Below are positions 17,589 to 26,594 of a stretch of 64,000 nt of DNA, piece after piece. Under the pieces are notes generated by a model. The model was given only the letters and a program-made list of their open reading frames with translations, searched no databases and was not told where the DNA came from. Made by a program: the position numbers and the translations under genes. The DNA comes from G965225705 sp965225705. GTDB lineage: Bacteria; Pseudomonadota; Alphaproteobacteria; Caulobacterales; Maricaulaceae. The stretch lies in NCBI GenBank assembly GCA_965225705.1, contig OZ245325.1, forward strand, positions 1,488,001-1,552,000. Reading direction: 5' to 3'. Positions within the stretch are counted from its first letter, which is position 1; each line of letters starts with the position of its first letter.

Positions 17589-20500
17589 ATGAAGACGTCT
17601 CTTGTAGAAAACTATGCCCATAGTCCAGGTTTTTTGACCATCACAGAAACACCGGATGGATTAGATGCCCTTATCTTTACGAAAGGCGCGCGTCTTCATA
17701 AGGGTATTTCTGTTTTTATTGCCCGCGATCAGGCACGTGCCTCTTCCTTTACGGAGCTCTGCCGTTTTTTTGCGCCTGATCTTGATCTGATAGAACTTCC
17801 AGCCTGGGATTGTCTGCCCTATGATCGTATCTCCCCCTCCTCAGATCTCGCAGCACAACGTGCCTATGCCCTCATGGAGCTTGCCAAAAGAAAAGAAACA
17901 CAAAAGCCCTGCCTTGTGATAAGCAGTATAGCCGCCATCACCCAGCGCACAGCCCCGCGCGCCCATCTTGCAGGATCAGGATTTTCTGCCACCCCGGGTG
18001 AAGTGGTCGACAGAGGTGCCCTGGAACATTACCTCAGTATTAATGGCTATGCACGAACCTCTTCTGTGATAGAGGCAGGAGATTATGCCATACGGGGGGG
18101 CGTTGTAGATATTTTCCCCTCCGGAGCATCAGAGCCTTTGCGCCTTGATTTTTTTGGTGACTCTCTTGAATCTGTCAGAGCCTTTAGTCCCGAAACTCAA
18201 AGAACCACACACCAGCTTTCTCAGGCCATTTTATACCCTGTCAGTGAGGTGATGCTGACACCTGAAACCATAGCGTCCTTTCGTCGGGGCTATGTGGAGG
18301 CCTTTGGGGGGGCGCATGGCGATCTTCTCTATGAAAGCATCAGTGCCGGCCATCGCGCCCAGGGGTGTGAGCACTGGCTGGCTCTTTTTTACGGGGGGTT
18401 AGAAACAGTTTTTGACTATCTTGGCCCGGACCCCCTCATAACCCTTGATTTTATGGCCGGTGATGCCTTTAAGAAACGTCGTCATCTTATTGAGGATTAT
18501 TATCACGCACGTACAGATAAGGGAGATAACCCGTCCCTGAAAACAACAGCATATAAGGCCCTTCCCCCTGACAGCCTTTATATTTCTCAGCAGGACTGGA
18601 CAACAGCCCTTCAGGGTCACAAAGTGCGTATTCTCTCCCCTTTTTCTGAAGCGCATCATACAGCCTTATCTTTCGGTGGAAGACAGGGTCGCGTTTTTGC
18701 AGCAGAGCGCCAGCAAAAAGAGACCAATATTTTTGCAACTGTCTCCCAACATATGGAAGAGCTTCAAAAACAGGGACGCCGTGTTGTCCTTGCAGCCTGG
18801 AGCGAAGGGTCAGCAACACGTCTTACCCATGTTTTTGAGGATCATGGCCTCACAAAACTAACCAAAGCTCATAACTGGGCGGAGGTTGACGCCCTCCCCC
18901 CCTCACATATGGCAAGCGTGGTTTTACCTTTAGAAAAGGGCTTTGAAACAGACGAATTTGTCTTTTTATGTGAACAGGATGTGTTAGGTGACCGTCTGAC
19001 ACGGCCTTCACGCAAGAAGCGGATGAAAAATGTTCTCTCTGAGTCGTCCTCTCTTTCAACAGGTGATCTGGTGGTTCATGCAGACCATGGTATTGCCCGC
19101 TATCATGGCCTGAAAACGCTTGGTGTGGAAGATATGCTCCGTGATTGTCTGGAGCTTGAATATGCCGGTGGAGATCGCCTTTTCTTACCTGTTGAAAATA
19201 TTGAACTTTTAAGCCGCTATGGCTCACATGAAGCTGCCAGCCTTGACAAATTAGGGGGTGTTTCCTGGCAGGCGCGCAAAGCACGCGCCAAAAAACGTTT
19301 GCTGGCCATGGCAGGCGATCTCATTAAGACAGCAGCAGCGCGAACCATGCGACATATGGAGGTTTTTACACCACCAGAGGGAGCATTTGATGAGTTTTGT
19401 GCAGGCTTTCCATATGCAGAGACAGAAGATCAGCTTGCAGCTATTGAAGATGTTCTGGAGGATTTGACCAAAGGTCGCCCTATGGATCGTCTCATTTGTG
19501 GTGATGTGGGTTTTGGAAAAACCGAGGTTGCTCTGCGTGCGGCCTTTGTTGTTGCCATGTCAGGGCGTCAGGTGGCTTTGATTGCCCCGACCACTTTGCT
19601 TGTACGCCAGCATTTTCAGACCTTTAAGGAGCGTTTTAAAGACTGGCCCGTCAAACTGCGGGCCCTGTCTCGCCTCACCCCTGCAAAAATGGCCAGTGCC
19701 ACCCGCAAAGAACTTGAAGAAGGACAGTGTGAACTTGTTATTGGTACCCATGCTCTTCTTGGGGAACGTGTCAAATTCAGAGATTTAGGTCTTGTTATTG
19801 TTGATGAGGAACAGCGTTTTGGCGTGAAAAGCAAGGAACGTCTTAAAAACCTCCGTGCTGATGTTCATGTTTTAACGCTGAGCGCAACCCCTATTCCCCG
19901 CACCTTACAACTTGCCATGAGCGGTATACGGGATCTCTCCCTGATTGCAACGCCCCCTATCGATCGTTTGGCAGTCAGAACATATGTCACGCCCTTTGAT
20001 ACTGTGGTGGTGCGTGAGGCCCTGTTGCGTGAGAAATACAGGAGTGGTCAGAGTTTTTATATTGTCCCCCATATTGCTGATCTTGATAAAGCAGAATCTT
20101 TTTTACGTGACCATGTGCCGGAAATTCGTTTCACCTCTGCCCATGGGCGCCTGCCGGGCCGTCAGCTTGAAGAAATTATGACACAATTTTATGAAGGCCA
20201 GTATGATGTTCTTCTCTCAACCAGTATCGTGGAAAGTGGTCTTGATATTCCCAAAGCCAACACCCTGATTATCCAGCGCGCCGACCATTTTGGCCTGGCA
20301 CAACTCTATCAAATGCGGGGACGTGTGGGGCGTTCTAAAACACGTGCTTATGCTTATCTCACCACGCCTGCTCAAAAAAAACTAACAAATGGTGCGGAAC
20401 AGCGCCTGAAAGTTTTACAGTCTCTTGATTCTCTAGGTGCTGGCTTTTCCCTCGCCAGTCATGATTTGGATATGCGTGGTGGAGGTAATCTTTTAGGGGA

Positions 20501-21065
20501 AGAACAGTCCGGTCATATTCGCGATGTAGGTGTTGAACTGTATCAATCCATGCTTGAAGAAAGTGTTGCGAGCCTGCGGGCTGAGGGGGAAGTTTCATCG
20601 TCACAGGACTGGTCCCCTCAGATTCAGATTGGTACAGCTGTTCTTTTACCGGACACCTATATTACAGATCTTGATATCAGGCTCTCTCTTTATCGCCGTA
20701 TTGCAGCTCTTGAAACAGCAGAGGAGAGAGATGCCTTCGCAGCAGAGCTTATTGATCGTTTTGGTCCCCTGCCAGAACAGGCCGAACATTTGCTGTATTT
20801 AACAGGGCTGAAAACCCTCTGCAAACGCTTAGGCCTTGCAAAACTGGAGGCAGGTCCAAAAGGTGCAGTCATGTCTTTCCGTGAAGGCGCCATCTCTGAT
20901 CCGGCAGCACTTGTTCAGTTTGTTGCACAACAGCCCCGCTGGAAACTCAGGCCCGACAACAGCCTTGTTATCAAAGAGGAATGGGGTGATATTGAAATAC
21001 GCTTTAAAAGGCTCAGTGCTCTTCTTTCCTCCCTTTTAACGTTAAGAGAAGACAATACTGCATAA
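17589..21065 (+). CDS. mfd: Transcription-repair coupling factor Mfd
   Basis: DNA translocase that removes RNA polymerase stalled at lesions and recruits UvrA. From the N-terminus: a UvrB-like region, the RNA-polymerase interaction domain (LSTGDLVVHADHGIARYHG, about residue 490), a RecG-like motor with Walker A GDVGFGKT and the DEEQ box in VDEEQRFGV, and the C-terminal TRCF domain. The ATG at 17589 gives about 1158 residues, the usual length. The longer frame starts at a TTG and adds 27 residues unlike the family. No good ribosome binding site is visible before 17589. Confidence 0.95.
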   Translation: MKTSLVENYAHSPGFLTITETPDGLDALIFTKGARLHKGISVFIARDQARASSFTELCRFFAPDLDLIELPAWDCLPYDRISPSSDLAAQRAYALMELAKRKETQKPCLVISSIAAITQRTAPRAHLAGSGFSATPGEVVDRGALEHYLSINGYARTSSVIEAGDYAIRGGVVDIFPSGASEPLRLDFFGDSLESVRAFSPETQRTTHQLSQAILYPVSEVMLTPETIASFRRGYVEAFGGAHGDLLYESISAGHRAQGCEHWLALFYGGLETVFDYLGPDPLITLDFMAGDAFKKRRHLIEDYYHARTDKGDNPSLKTTAYKALPPDSLYISQQDWTTALQGHKVRILSPFSEAHHTALSFGGRQGRVFAAERQQKETNIFATVSQHMEELQKQGRRVVLAAWSEGSATRLTHVFEDHGLTKLTKAHNWAEVDALPPSHMASVVLPLEKGFETDEFVFLCEQDVLGDRLTRPSRKKRMKNVLSESSSLSTGDLVVHADHGIARYHGLKTLGVEDMLRDCLELEYAGGDRLFLPVENIELLSRYGSHEAASLDKLGGVSWQARKARAKKRLLAMAGDLIKTAAARTMRHMEVFTPPEGAFDEFCAGFPYAETEDQLAAIEDVLEDLTKGRPMDRLICGDVGFGKTEVALRAAFVVAMSGRQVALIAPTTLLVRQHFQTFKERFKDWPVKLRALSRLTPAKMASATRKELEEGQCELVIGTHALLGERVKFRDLGLVIVDEEQRFGVKSKERLKNLRADVHVLTLSATPIPRTLQLAMSGIRDLSLIATPPIDRLAVRTYVTPFDTVVVREALLREKYRSGQSFYIVPHIADLDKAESFLRDHVPEIRFTSAHGRLPGRQLEEIMTQFYEGQYDVLLSTSIVESGLDIPKANTLIIQRADHFGLAQLYQMRGRVGRSKTRAYAYLTTPAQKKLTNGAEQRLKVLQSLDSLGAGFSLASHDLDMRGGGNLLGEEQSGHIRDVGVELYQSMLEESVASLRAEGEVSSSQDWSPQIQIGTAVLLPDTYITDLDIRLSLYRRIAALETAEERDAFAAELIDRFGPLPEQAEHLLYLTGLKTLCKRLGLAKLEAGPKGAVMSFREGAISDPAALVQFVAQQPRWKLRPDNSLVIKEEWGDIEIRFKRLSALLSSLLTLREDNTA

Positions 21066-21106
21066 GAAAGAAGTTTTTACAGTTTCCAGAAGAGGTTGAG
21101 AGATCG

Positions 21107-21685
21107 ATGACACGTACGGATAAAATTTATACACGCCGTGGTGACCAGGGCATGACCCAGCTTGGTGACGGATCTCATGCCGCAAAACATGAACATCGTT
21201 TTGAGGTTTTAGGTGCCCTTGATGAAACCAATGCTGCTTTAGGGCTTGCGCTGTCTGTTTCTGAAAAAGGCGGGTGCTATGACCTTCTTATCGCAATACA
21301 GCATGATCTTTTCGAACTTGGAGCAGAACTGGCCGCTCCCGGACGCCCCCCACGAAAAACAGGCCTGACAGAAGACCGCATCACCTGGCTTGAAAACCAT
21401 CTTGACGCTGTGAATGAAAAGCTCTCACCCCTCACCAGCTTTATTCTCCCCGGTGGATCAGAGGCCAGTGCACGCCTGCATTTTGCACGCACTGTATGCC
21501 GCCGTGCTGAACGTTACCTGTCCAGACTGATAGCAGAGCAGGAAAAGGAGCACCTAAAGGACAGGCCCCTTCTTTTGAAATATCTTAACCGTTTGTCCGA
21601 TCTTTTGTTTGTTCTGGCCCGCGAGGCCAATGATTTTGGAAAATCGGACCAGCTCTGGGCCCCCTCAAAAGACAAAACTCTTTAG
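21107..21685 (+). CDS. pduO: PduO-type ATP:cob(I)alamin adenosyltransferase
   Basis: Transfers the adenosyl group of ATP to cob(I)alamin, making adenosylcobalamin. The N-terminal ATP motif YTRRGDQGMTQLGDG, the E-x-x-G-x-L-D-E-x-N region, and the conserved arginine-rich helix CRRAERYL are all present. Length (192 residues) is typical. The likely client is methylmalonyl-CoA mutase, since this window also encodes steps that make and carboxylate propionyl-CoA; the mutase itself is not here. It follows mfd with a short gap. Confidence 0.93.
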   Translation: MTRTDKIYTRRGDQGMTQLGDGSHAAKHEHRFEVLGALDETNAALGLALSVSEKGGCYDLLIAIQHDLFELGAELAAPGRPPRKTGLTEDRITWLENHLDAVNEKLSPLTSFILPGGSEASARLHFARTVCRRAERYLSRLIAEQEKEHLKDRPLLLKYLNRLSDLLFVLAREANDFGKSDQLWAPSKDKTL

Positions 21686-21736
21686 GAAAAAGTCATACGC
21701 ATAGCAAAACGTTCAGAATACAAAGATTTGTAAGAC

Positions 21737-22240
21737 ATGATGCCATTTAAAGATAAGAATACCGGGTTTTATATCCTGGACAAACGGGAAAATCTTGATT
21801 TTTACCATCATAGAGAATGTATCATATCACCTCCTGTAAGCGCATTTCATGCATATTGCTTAATGACGAAAGATACATCCTGGTGGCTGGAACTGTCCTT
21901 CAAAATTCGTGATCTTATCTGTTCACTCTTTTCTCTTAAAAAAATACATGGCTTCAGTGAAAAAGAAAGAGGAACACTCCCTAAAAAAGGTGAGTTTATA
22001 GACTTTTTTTACATTGAAAATATTACAGAGGAAAACTTATTGTTAGCCTTTAAAGATAAACATCTCTCTGTTTTAGTTTCTTTATCATCACAAAAATCAG
22101 GCAGGAACGAGGCCTCTTTTTCTATTACGACATCCGTAAAAACACATAATTTTCTCGGGAAAATATATATGGTCCCCGTAGCGCCTATGCATGATATCAT
22201 CGTAAAAAAAATGATGCAGGCTCTCACGGAAAGCACATGA
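21737..22240 (+). CDS. DUF2867 family protein
   Basis: A 167-residue protein of unknown function. It resembles the DUF2867 family: a W-x-x-x-x-x-x-x-R-D segment (residues 54-65), a hydrophobic strand ending in KDKHLSVLVS, a T-x-V-K-T-H-N strand, then GKIYMVPVAPMHDIIVKKMM at the C-terminus. That pattern suggests an SRPBCC-like cup. No signal peptide. It lies 51 bases after pduO on the same strand and may be co-transcribed, but no functional link is evident. The coding sequence is noticeably more AT-rich than its neighbours. Confidence 0.7.
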   Translation: MMPFKDKNTGFYILDKRENLDFYHHRECIISPPVSAFHAYCLMTKDTSWWLELSFKIRDLICSLFSLKKIHGFSEKERGTLPKKGEFIDFFYIENITEENLLLAFKDKHLSVLVSLSSQKSGRNEASFSITTSVKTHNFLGKIYMVPVAPMHDIIVKKMMQALTEST

Positions 22241-22361
22241 ACCATCTCATTTTATAAACCGGTTATAAACCAGGGAGACAAAGGTCTCAACATCCACCCA
22301 AAACATACCTCAATCTCCTTCCTGACTTTTTATAAGGTTTTCCCTCATGTCCCCACACAGG

Positions 22362-22517
22362 TCAGTCTATATACCCCCGGGAGTATAGGTGTTCAGGCTT
22401 TTCTCCTGCCGGGGGAGGGGCGGGCGATTGCTCTGTGAGAAAAGCCGGACGCACAGCAAGGGTGACCATCATGGCGGCCATCATGATCATGAGGGGAAAA
22501 AAGATACGATCTGACAT
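22362..22517 (-). CDS. Small single-pass membrane protein, 51 aa, unknown
   Basis: A short gene starting at the ATG at 22517 and ending at a TGA at 22362-22364. AAGGAG (22529-22534 on the minus strand) lies 11 bases before the start. The product has a brief N-terminus, one methionine-rich hydrophobic helix (about residues 5-22), then a proline-rich hydrophilic tail. It sits 69 bases downstream of the polyprenyl synthase gene on the same strand and may share its transcript. I do not recognise the family; it could be an exported or membrane-anchored microprotein. Confidence 0.55.
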   Translation of the reverse strand: MSDRIFFPLMIMMAAMMVTLAVRPAFLTEQSPAPPPAGEKPEHLYSRGYID

Positions 22518-22586
22518 AGCTGAAAGATCTCCTTAAATCAGAATATCGTTTGGAATGTCTACTTTTTTCATACGCCACCCAAAGGG

Positions 22587-23606
22587 TTAATAATGACGCT
22601 GCACCACAAAGGCAGCGAGTTCATGCAGACCGTCCTGCAAAGGGGAAGAGGGAAACGCTAAAAGAGCCTGCTGAGCTTTTTGGCTATGCTTGTTTGCTTT
22701 TTCAAGGGTGAGAGATAAGGTTTTATGGCTCTCTATAAGATGACAGGCTTTTTGAAAATCTTCCTCTGTTCTGATTTTCGCGGCCAGAACCTGTTCCCAA
22801 AATGCCTTTTCTTCTGCATTCCCCGCTTCCCAGGCCATAAGAAGGGGGAGAGTTGGCTTGCCATCACGGAAATCGTCTCCCGCTGCCTTCCCCATCAGGC
22901 CGGCTGACCCCCCATAATCTAAGGCATCATCGGCAAGCTGAAAGGCAAGCCCCAGTTCACGCCCATAAATTCTTGCAGCATCGCACAGGTCCTGCCCTTT
23001 TCTGGCAGCTAAAGGACCCACTTCTGTAGCCGCTGCAAATAAGGCCGCTGTTTTCCCTTCAATGATAGCAGGGTAATGTTGAAGAGCAAGTTCCAGATTT
23101 TGAGAAGACATCAGCTGTAAAACCTCACCTTCAGAAATGGTTTCTGAGGTTCGTGCCAAAAGCTCCAGGACCTTCAAATCACCGGCTTCCACCATAAGGG
23201 AAAAGGTCCGGGCAAGAAGAAAATCTCCCACCAGAATACTCGCCGTATTGCCCCAGACATGGTGCGCCGTCTGACGCCCCCGCCTCAAAGAACTTTCATC
23301 AATAACATCATCATGTAAAAGTGTCGCAGAGTGTATAAGTTCAAGCGCTGTTGCAAATTTAACAGCCTTGTCTTCCTCACAGTCTGAAAGATGTGAAAAT
23401 GCAAGGGAGACAAGTGGACGAATGCGCTTCCCCCCTGCCGTAACAAGGTGTTGTGCCAGCTCAGGGATAAGAGAGACAGGGCTTTCAAGGCGATCAAGAA
23501 TCTCTCTGTCAACACGCCTGAGGGAAGAGTTGAGCATGCCTGCTAAATGATCAACAGGATGATCTTTATGCAAAGAGGTCCCGACCTCTTTAGCCTGTTT
23601 ATTCAA
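22587..23606 (-). CDS. ispB: Polyprenyl (octaprenyl/decaprenyl-type) diphosphate synthase
   Basis: Trans-isoprenyl diphosphate synthase that makes the ubiquinone side chain by adding isopentenyl diphosphate to an allylic primer. The first aspartate-rich motif is in LLHDDVIDESSLRRGR and the second in LADDALDYGG. Length is 339 residues. The start is a TTG at 23606 with GGGAG six bases upstream; the next ATG would remove 23 residues. Chain length cannot be read reliably. The divergent arrangement with a methyltransferase and S49 peptidase is common in this class. Confidence 0.92.
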   Translation of the reverse strand: MNKQAKEVGTSLHKDHPVDHLAGMLNSSLRRVDREILDRLESPVSLIPELAQHLVTAGGKRIRPLVSLAFSHLSDCEEDKAVKFATALELIHSATLLHDDVIDESSLRRGRQTAHHVWGNTASILVGDFLLARTFSLMVEAGDLKVLELLARTSETISEGEVLQLMSSQNLELALQHYPAIIEGKTAALFAAATEVGPLAARKGQDLCDAARIYGRELGLAFQLADDALDYGGSAGLMGKAAGDDFRDGKPTLPLLMAWEAGNAEEKAFWEQVLAAKIRTEEDFQKACHLIESHKTLSLTLEKANKHSQKAQQALLAFPSSPLQDGLHELAAFVVQRHY

Positions 23607-23761
23607 GCTTTTCTCCCTTTACCATCAAAAAACAGGGGCATCTCAAAGGCATTGAGAAGCCTCATATAAACTGGTATAAACAACGCTATTTTAAGAAGCA
23701 CAAATTTTTTATACAAGAAAAATACGTCTTTCAGAACTATCTTTTCTGACAGGATTAAAAT

Positions 23762-24544
23762 TTGACTTTAAAATCCACATTAGAAACAAAATACGATGTA
23801 AACGGTTTTTTGGGAGGCAAAATCGTTTTAAAGCAGCCTGTGAAAGGTTACAGAGCCGGTCTTGATGCTGTTCTTTTAGCCACAAGCCTGTCTGCACGTC
23901 CCGGTGAACAGATTTTAGAGGCTGGCTCAGGAGCGGGAACTGCGCTTTTATGTGCAGCCGGGCGTCTGCCTGAAGCTCTTTTTACAGGTCTGGAAAAAGA
24001 TGAAGATATGGTATGCCTTGCACGGGAAAACAGCCTTTTAAATAATCTCTCACAACGTGTTCATATTCATCAGGGTAGTGTGCATGAAGATCCCTCCTCT
24101 CTTCTTCAGTCTGTCTTTCCTGCAAAATACTTCGATCAAAGTTTCCTCAACCCCCCCTTCTACGCCGATCATGAATATAAAGAAGATATGCATCAAAAGA
24201 AAAAACAGGCTTTTGGTTTAGGTAAAACCCCTTTAAAAACCTGGATTGATTTCTGTCTCCGGTCTATAAAACCAAAGGGACGCCTGACCCTTATCCACAG
24301 AGCGGATCGTTTGGATAAAATTATTGCGACCCTATCAAACCATGCCGGGGATATACGTGTTTTGCCTGTACATGCTTATGCAGATAAGCCAGCAATTAGA
24401 GTCCTTGTGGGGTCCCGTAAAGCTGTTCATTCCCCTCTGACTTTATTGCCACCCTTTATTCTCCATGATAAAGAATCCCGCCAGCACACCCCACAGGCTG
24501 ACGCTGTTTTAAGGGGGGAGAGTTCTTTACCCTTATGGGTATAA
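23762..24544 (+). CDS. TrmN6-like tRNA1(Val) adenine N6-methyltransferase
   Basis: SAM-dependent methyltransferase of the YfiC/TrmN6 type, which methylates A37 of tRNA1(Val). The SAM-binding loop reads LEAGSGAGTALL (near residue 57), an acidic residue follows in LEKDEDM, and the catalytic N-P-P-F/Y motif is SFLNPPFY (near 130). The start is a TTG; AGGA lies seven bases before it and no ATG occurs early in the frame. It is divergent from ispB and runs into the S49 peptidase gene. The tRNA target is inferred from family. Confidence 0.8.
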   Translation: MTLKSTLETKYDVNGFLGGKIVLKQPVKGYRAGLDAVLLATSLSARPGEQILEAGSGAGTALLCAAGRLPEALFTGLEKDEDMVCLARENSLLNNLSQRVHIHQGSVHEDPSSLLQSVFPAKYFDQSFLNPPFYADHEYKEDMHQKKKQAFGLGKTPLKTWIDFCLRSIKPKGRLTLIHRADRLDKIIATLSNHAGDIRVLPVHAYADKPAIRVLVGSRKAVHSPLTLLPPFILHDKESRQHTPQADAVLRGESSLPLWV

Positions 24545-24587
24545 GCTGATCTGTTTCCCCTCTGGCTTATTTATTAAGGTAACCATC

Positions 24588-25406
24588 ATGCTTGATACAC
24601 TGAAAAATTTCTTACCTGGTCAAAAGAATATACCTCTTGTAATCGCTTTACGTCTTGAAGGAGCTATTCATCCCAAAGCCCGTCCCGGTCGGGGACTTAG
24701 CCTTGCAGGACTTGAAAAGCTTTTTGAAAAAGCTTTTAAAATTAAACAGGCCAAAGCCATAGCTTTGCTCATCAATTCTCCCGGAGGGGCGGCGGTGCAG
24801 TCACGTCTCATCGCGACGCGTCTTAAAAGCCTTAAAAAACAGTATGAAAAGCCTCTGTATGCTTTTTGTGAAGATGTCGCAGCTTCCGGAGGCTATATGA
24901 TTGCCAGTGCGGCCGACGAAATTTATGCAATGCCTGATTCTCTTGTTGGATCCATAGGCGTTGTCGGTGGGGGGTTTGGCTTTCCTGAAATTCTCAAGAA
25001 AATAGGGCTTGAGCGTCGTACCTATGCGGCAGGAAAAAATAAGGTGCGCCTTGACCCTTTCACACCTGAAAAACCTGAAGATAAAAAATGGATCCATGGC
25101 CTTCTGAAAGATGTACATGAGGAATTTATAGCGCTTGTCCGCGAAGCACGGGGGGATCGCCTGACAACAGAACAGGACCTGTTTTCTGGTGATGTCTGGA
25201 TCGGCCGCCATGCTTTAGAGCTCGGCCTTGTGGATGGTCTTGGTGAACTTCATGATATTGTCCAGGGAAAATATGGTGAAGAGACAAAAATTAAATTCCT
25301 TACAGGCCCCAAACCCGGCTTATCCCAACGCCTTTTAGGAACATTTTCATCAGAGCTTGACTACAGTATGGAAGCGCGTGCGCTTTGGTCACGCTATGGC
25401 CTTTAA
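24588..25406 (+). CDS. S49 family peptidase (SppA/SohB-like)
   Basis: Serine peptidase of the signal peptide peptidase A clan. The fold's strands are visible (LLINSPGGAAVQ, LYAFCEDVAASGGYMIASAAD), with the nucleophile in AASGGY near residue 100 and a lysine candidate in YAAGKNKVRLDPF near 152. It is short (272 residues), with one catalytic unit and no N-terminal membrane helix, so it could be cytoplasmic or peripheral. AAGG lies before the ATG. Its substrate is unknown. Confidence 0.88.
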   Translation: MLDTLKNFLPGQKNIPLVIALRLEGAIHPKARPGRGLSLAGLEKLFEKAFKIKQAKAIALLINSPGGAAVQSRLIATRLKSLKKQYEKPLYAFCEDVAASGGYMIASAADEIYAMPDSLVGSIGVVGGGFGFPEILKKIGLERRTYAAGKNKVRLDPFTPEKPEDKKWIHGLLKDVHEEFIALVREARGDRLTTEQDLFSGDVWIGRHALELGLVDGLGELHDIVQGKYGEETKIKFLTGPKPGLSQRLLGTFSSELDYSMEARALWSRYGL

Positions 25407-25429
25407 AACAGAGCTGAGTTAAAACACAT

Positions 25430-26449
25430 ATGACCAAAACCTTTGTCTCTGATTTGGATGAAACTCTCCTTAAAGTGGATGTCTCAGGTGAGCTGTTGAT
25501 GTTGTTTTTACGGACCAGACCGTTTTCCGGTCTGTTCTTCGTTCTTATCTGGTCCTTAAAAGGGCGGGGCTATGTGAAGCTTAAACTGACAGAGGCTGTG
25601 GGGCAGAAACTCTCTCTTCAAAACCTGCCCGTCTGTGAAATGGCCCTTGCCTTTATTCAACAACAGAAAAGGCCCAGAGCTCTCGTCTCCGGAAGCCATG
25701 ATAAGCTTGTCAGACGGATTGCTGAGCATTGGGAAGGTGTGTTTGATAAAAGTGCAGGCTCATCTGCAACAGTTAATCTTACAGGACCCCGTAAAGCAGC
25801 TTATTTGACAAAAAACTTCCCGGAAGGCTTTGATTATCTTGGGGACAGCCGGGTTGATCTTCATGTCTGGAAAGTGGCTGAAAAAGCTTATGGCATTCAT
25901 CTTTCTAAATCCGTGGCACGGGAGGCCAAAAGGCAGAAGATCAATCTTCATATTCTTAGCTATAAGCCTAACCCCTTCCCTGCCCTTGTAGAGGCAGCAC
26001 GTATGCGGTCCTGGCTGTGGAGCCTTTTTATCTTCATCCCACTTTCTGTGACAGGACTGTCAACCTCCATACAGGATATTTTGAGGCTTCTCCTGGCTTT
26101 TCTGAGCTTCTCATCTATGAGCAGCGCTCTCCATCTTCTCCGTGATGCTTTGAGCCTTGAGCAAGATCGCAAAATTAAAACAAGACAGGATACCCCCCTT
26201 GCTTCAGGCCGCCTGCGCCTCCCCCTGGGTCTTTTGAGTCTTGTGGTTTTCTTTGTCCTCAGTGTGGGGTGTGCGGCTCTCATTTCCCCCTCTTTTTGTA
26301 CTGTTCTTGCAGGCTATGCTGTTTTTCTCCTGTTTTATCTTTTCTCTGTAACGGATCAGCGCATTTTGAAAATCGCAGGCCATATGGCTCTTGCAGGCTG
26401 GCTTGTGTTAGGGGGGTTCACAGCCCTTTCCCATTTTTCTTTCAGCTGA
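25430..26449 (+). CDS. HAD-like domain fused to a shortened UbiA-like membrane domain
   Basis: The N-terminal half (1-150) is a HAD-type domain with DLDET (residues 8-12) and a later GDSRVD (138-143). The C-terminal half has about five membrane helices and the layout of a UbiA prenyltransferase. The family's N-D-x-x-D-x-x-x-D metal site is altered: residues 238-247 read RDALSLEQDR, with arginine for asparagine and serine for the second aspartate. The following PLASGRL is conserved. At 339 residues it lacks roughly a third of the usual HAD-UbiA fusion, including the second aspartate motif. Prenyltransferase activity is therefore doubtful. Confidence 0.75.
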   Translation: MTKTFVSDLDETLLKVDVSGELLMLFLRTRPFSGLFFVLIWSLKGRGYVKLKLTEAVGQKLSLQNLPVCEMALAFIQQQKRPRALVSGSHDKLVRRIAEHWEGVFDKSAGSSATVNLTGPRKAAYLTKNFPEGFDYLGDSRVDLHVWKVAEKAYGIHLSKSVAREAKRQKINLHILSYKPNPFPALVEAARMRSWLWSLFIFIPLSVTGLSTSIQDILRLLLAFLSFSSMSSALHLLRDALSLEQDRKIKTRQDTPLASGRLRLPLGLLSLVVFFVLSVGCAALISPSFCTVLAGYAVFLLFYLFSVTDQRILKIAGHMALAGWLVLGGFTALSHFSFS

Positions 26450-26594
26450 TAAAACCATGATTTCGTTTGCAAAAAACTTCTCAAAAAAATCCTGTATATC
26501 ACAGACATGATTTTGAAGAAAAGTTATGCTATCACACTTCATCAAAGCTGTTGATCAACAGGTTAAAGCAGGTTCTTTTCAGGGAGGTTTTTTT

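Noticed and set aside
22393..22578. 61-codon minus-strand frame behind ispB
   Set aside because: It overlaps the better-supported 51-aa membrane peptide in another frame and its translation is histidine/arginine-rich noise.
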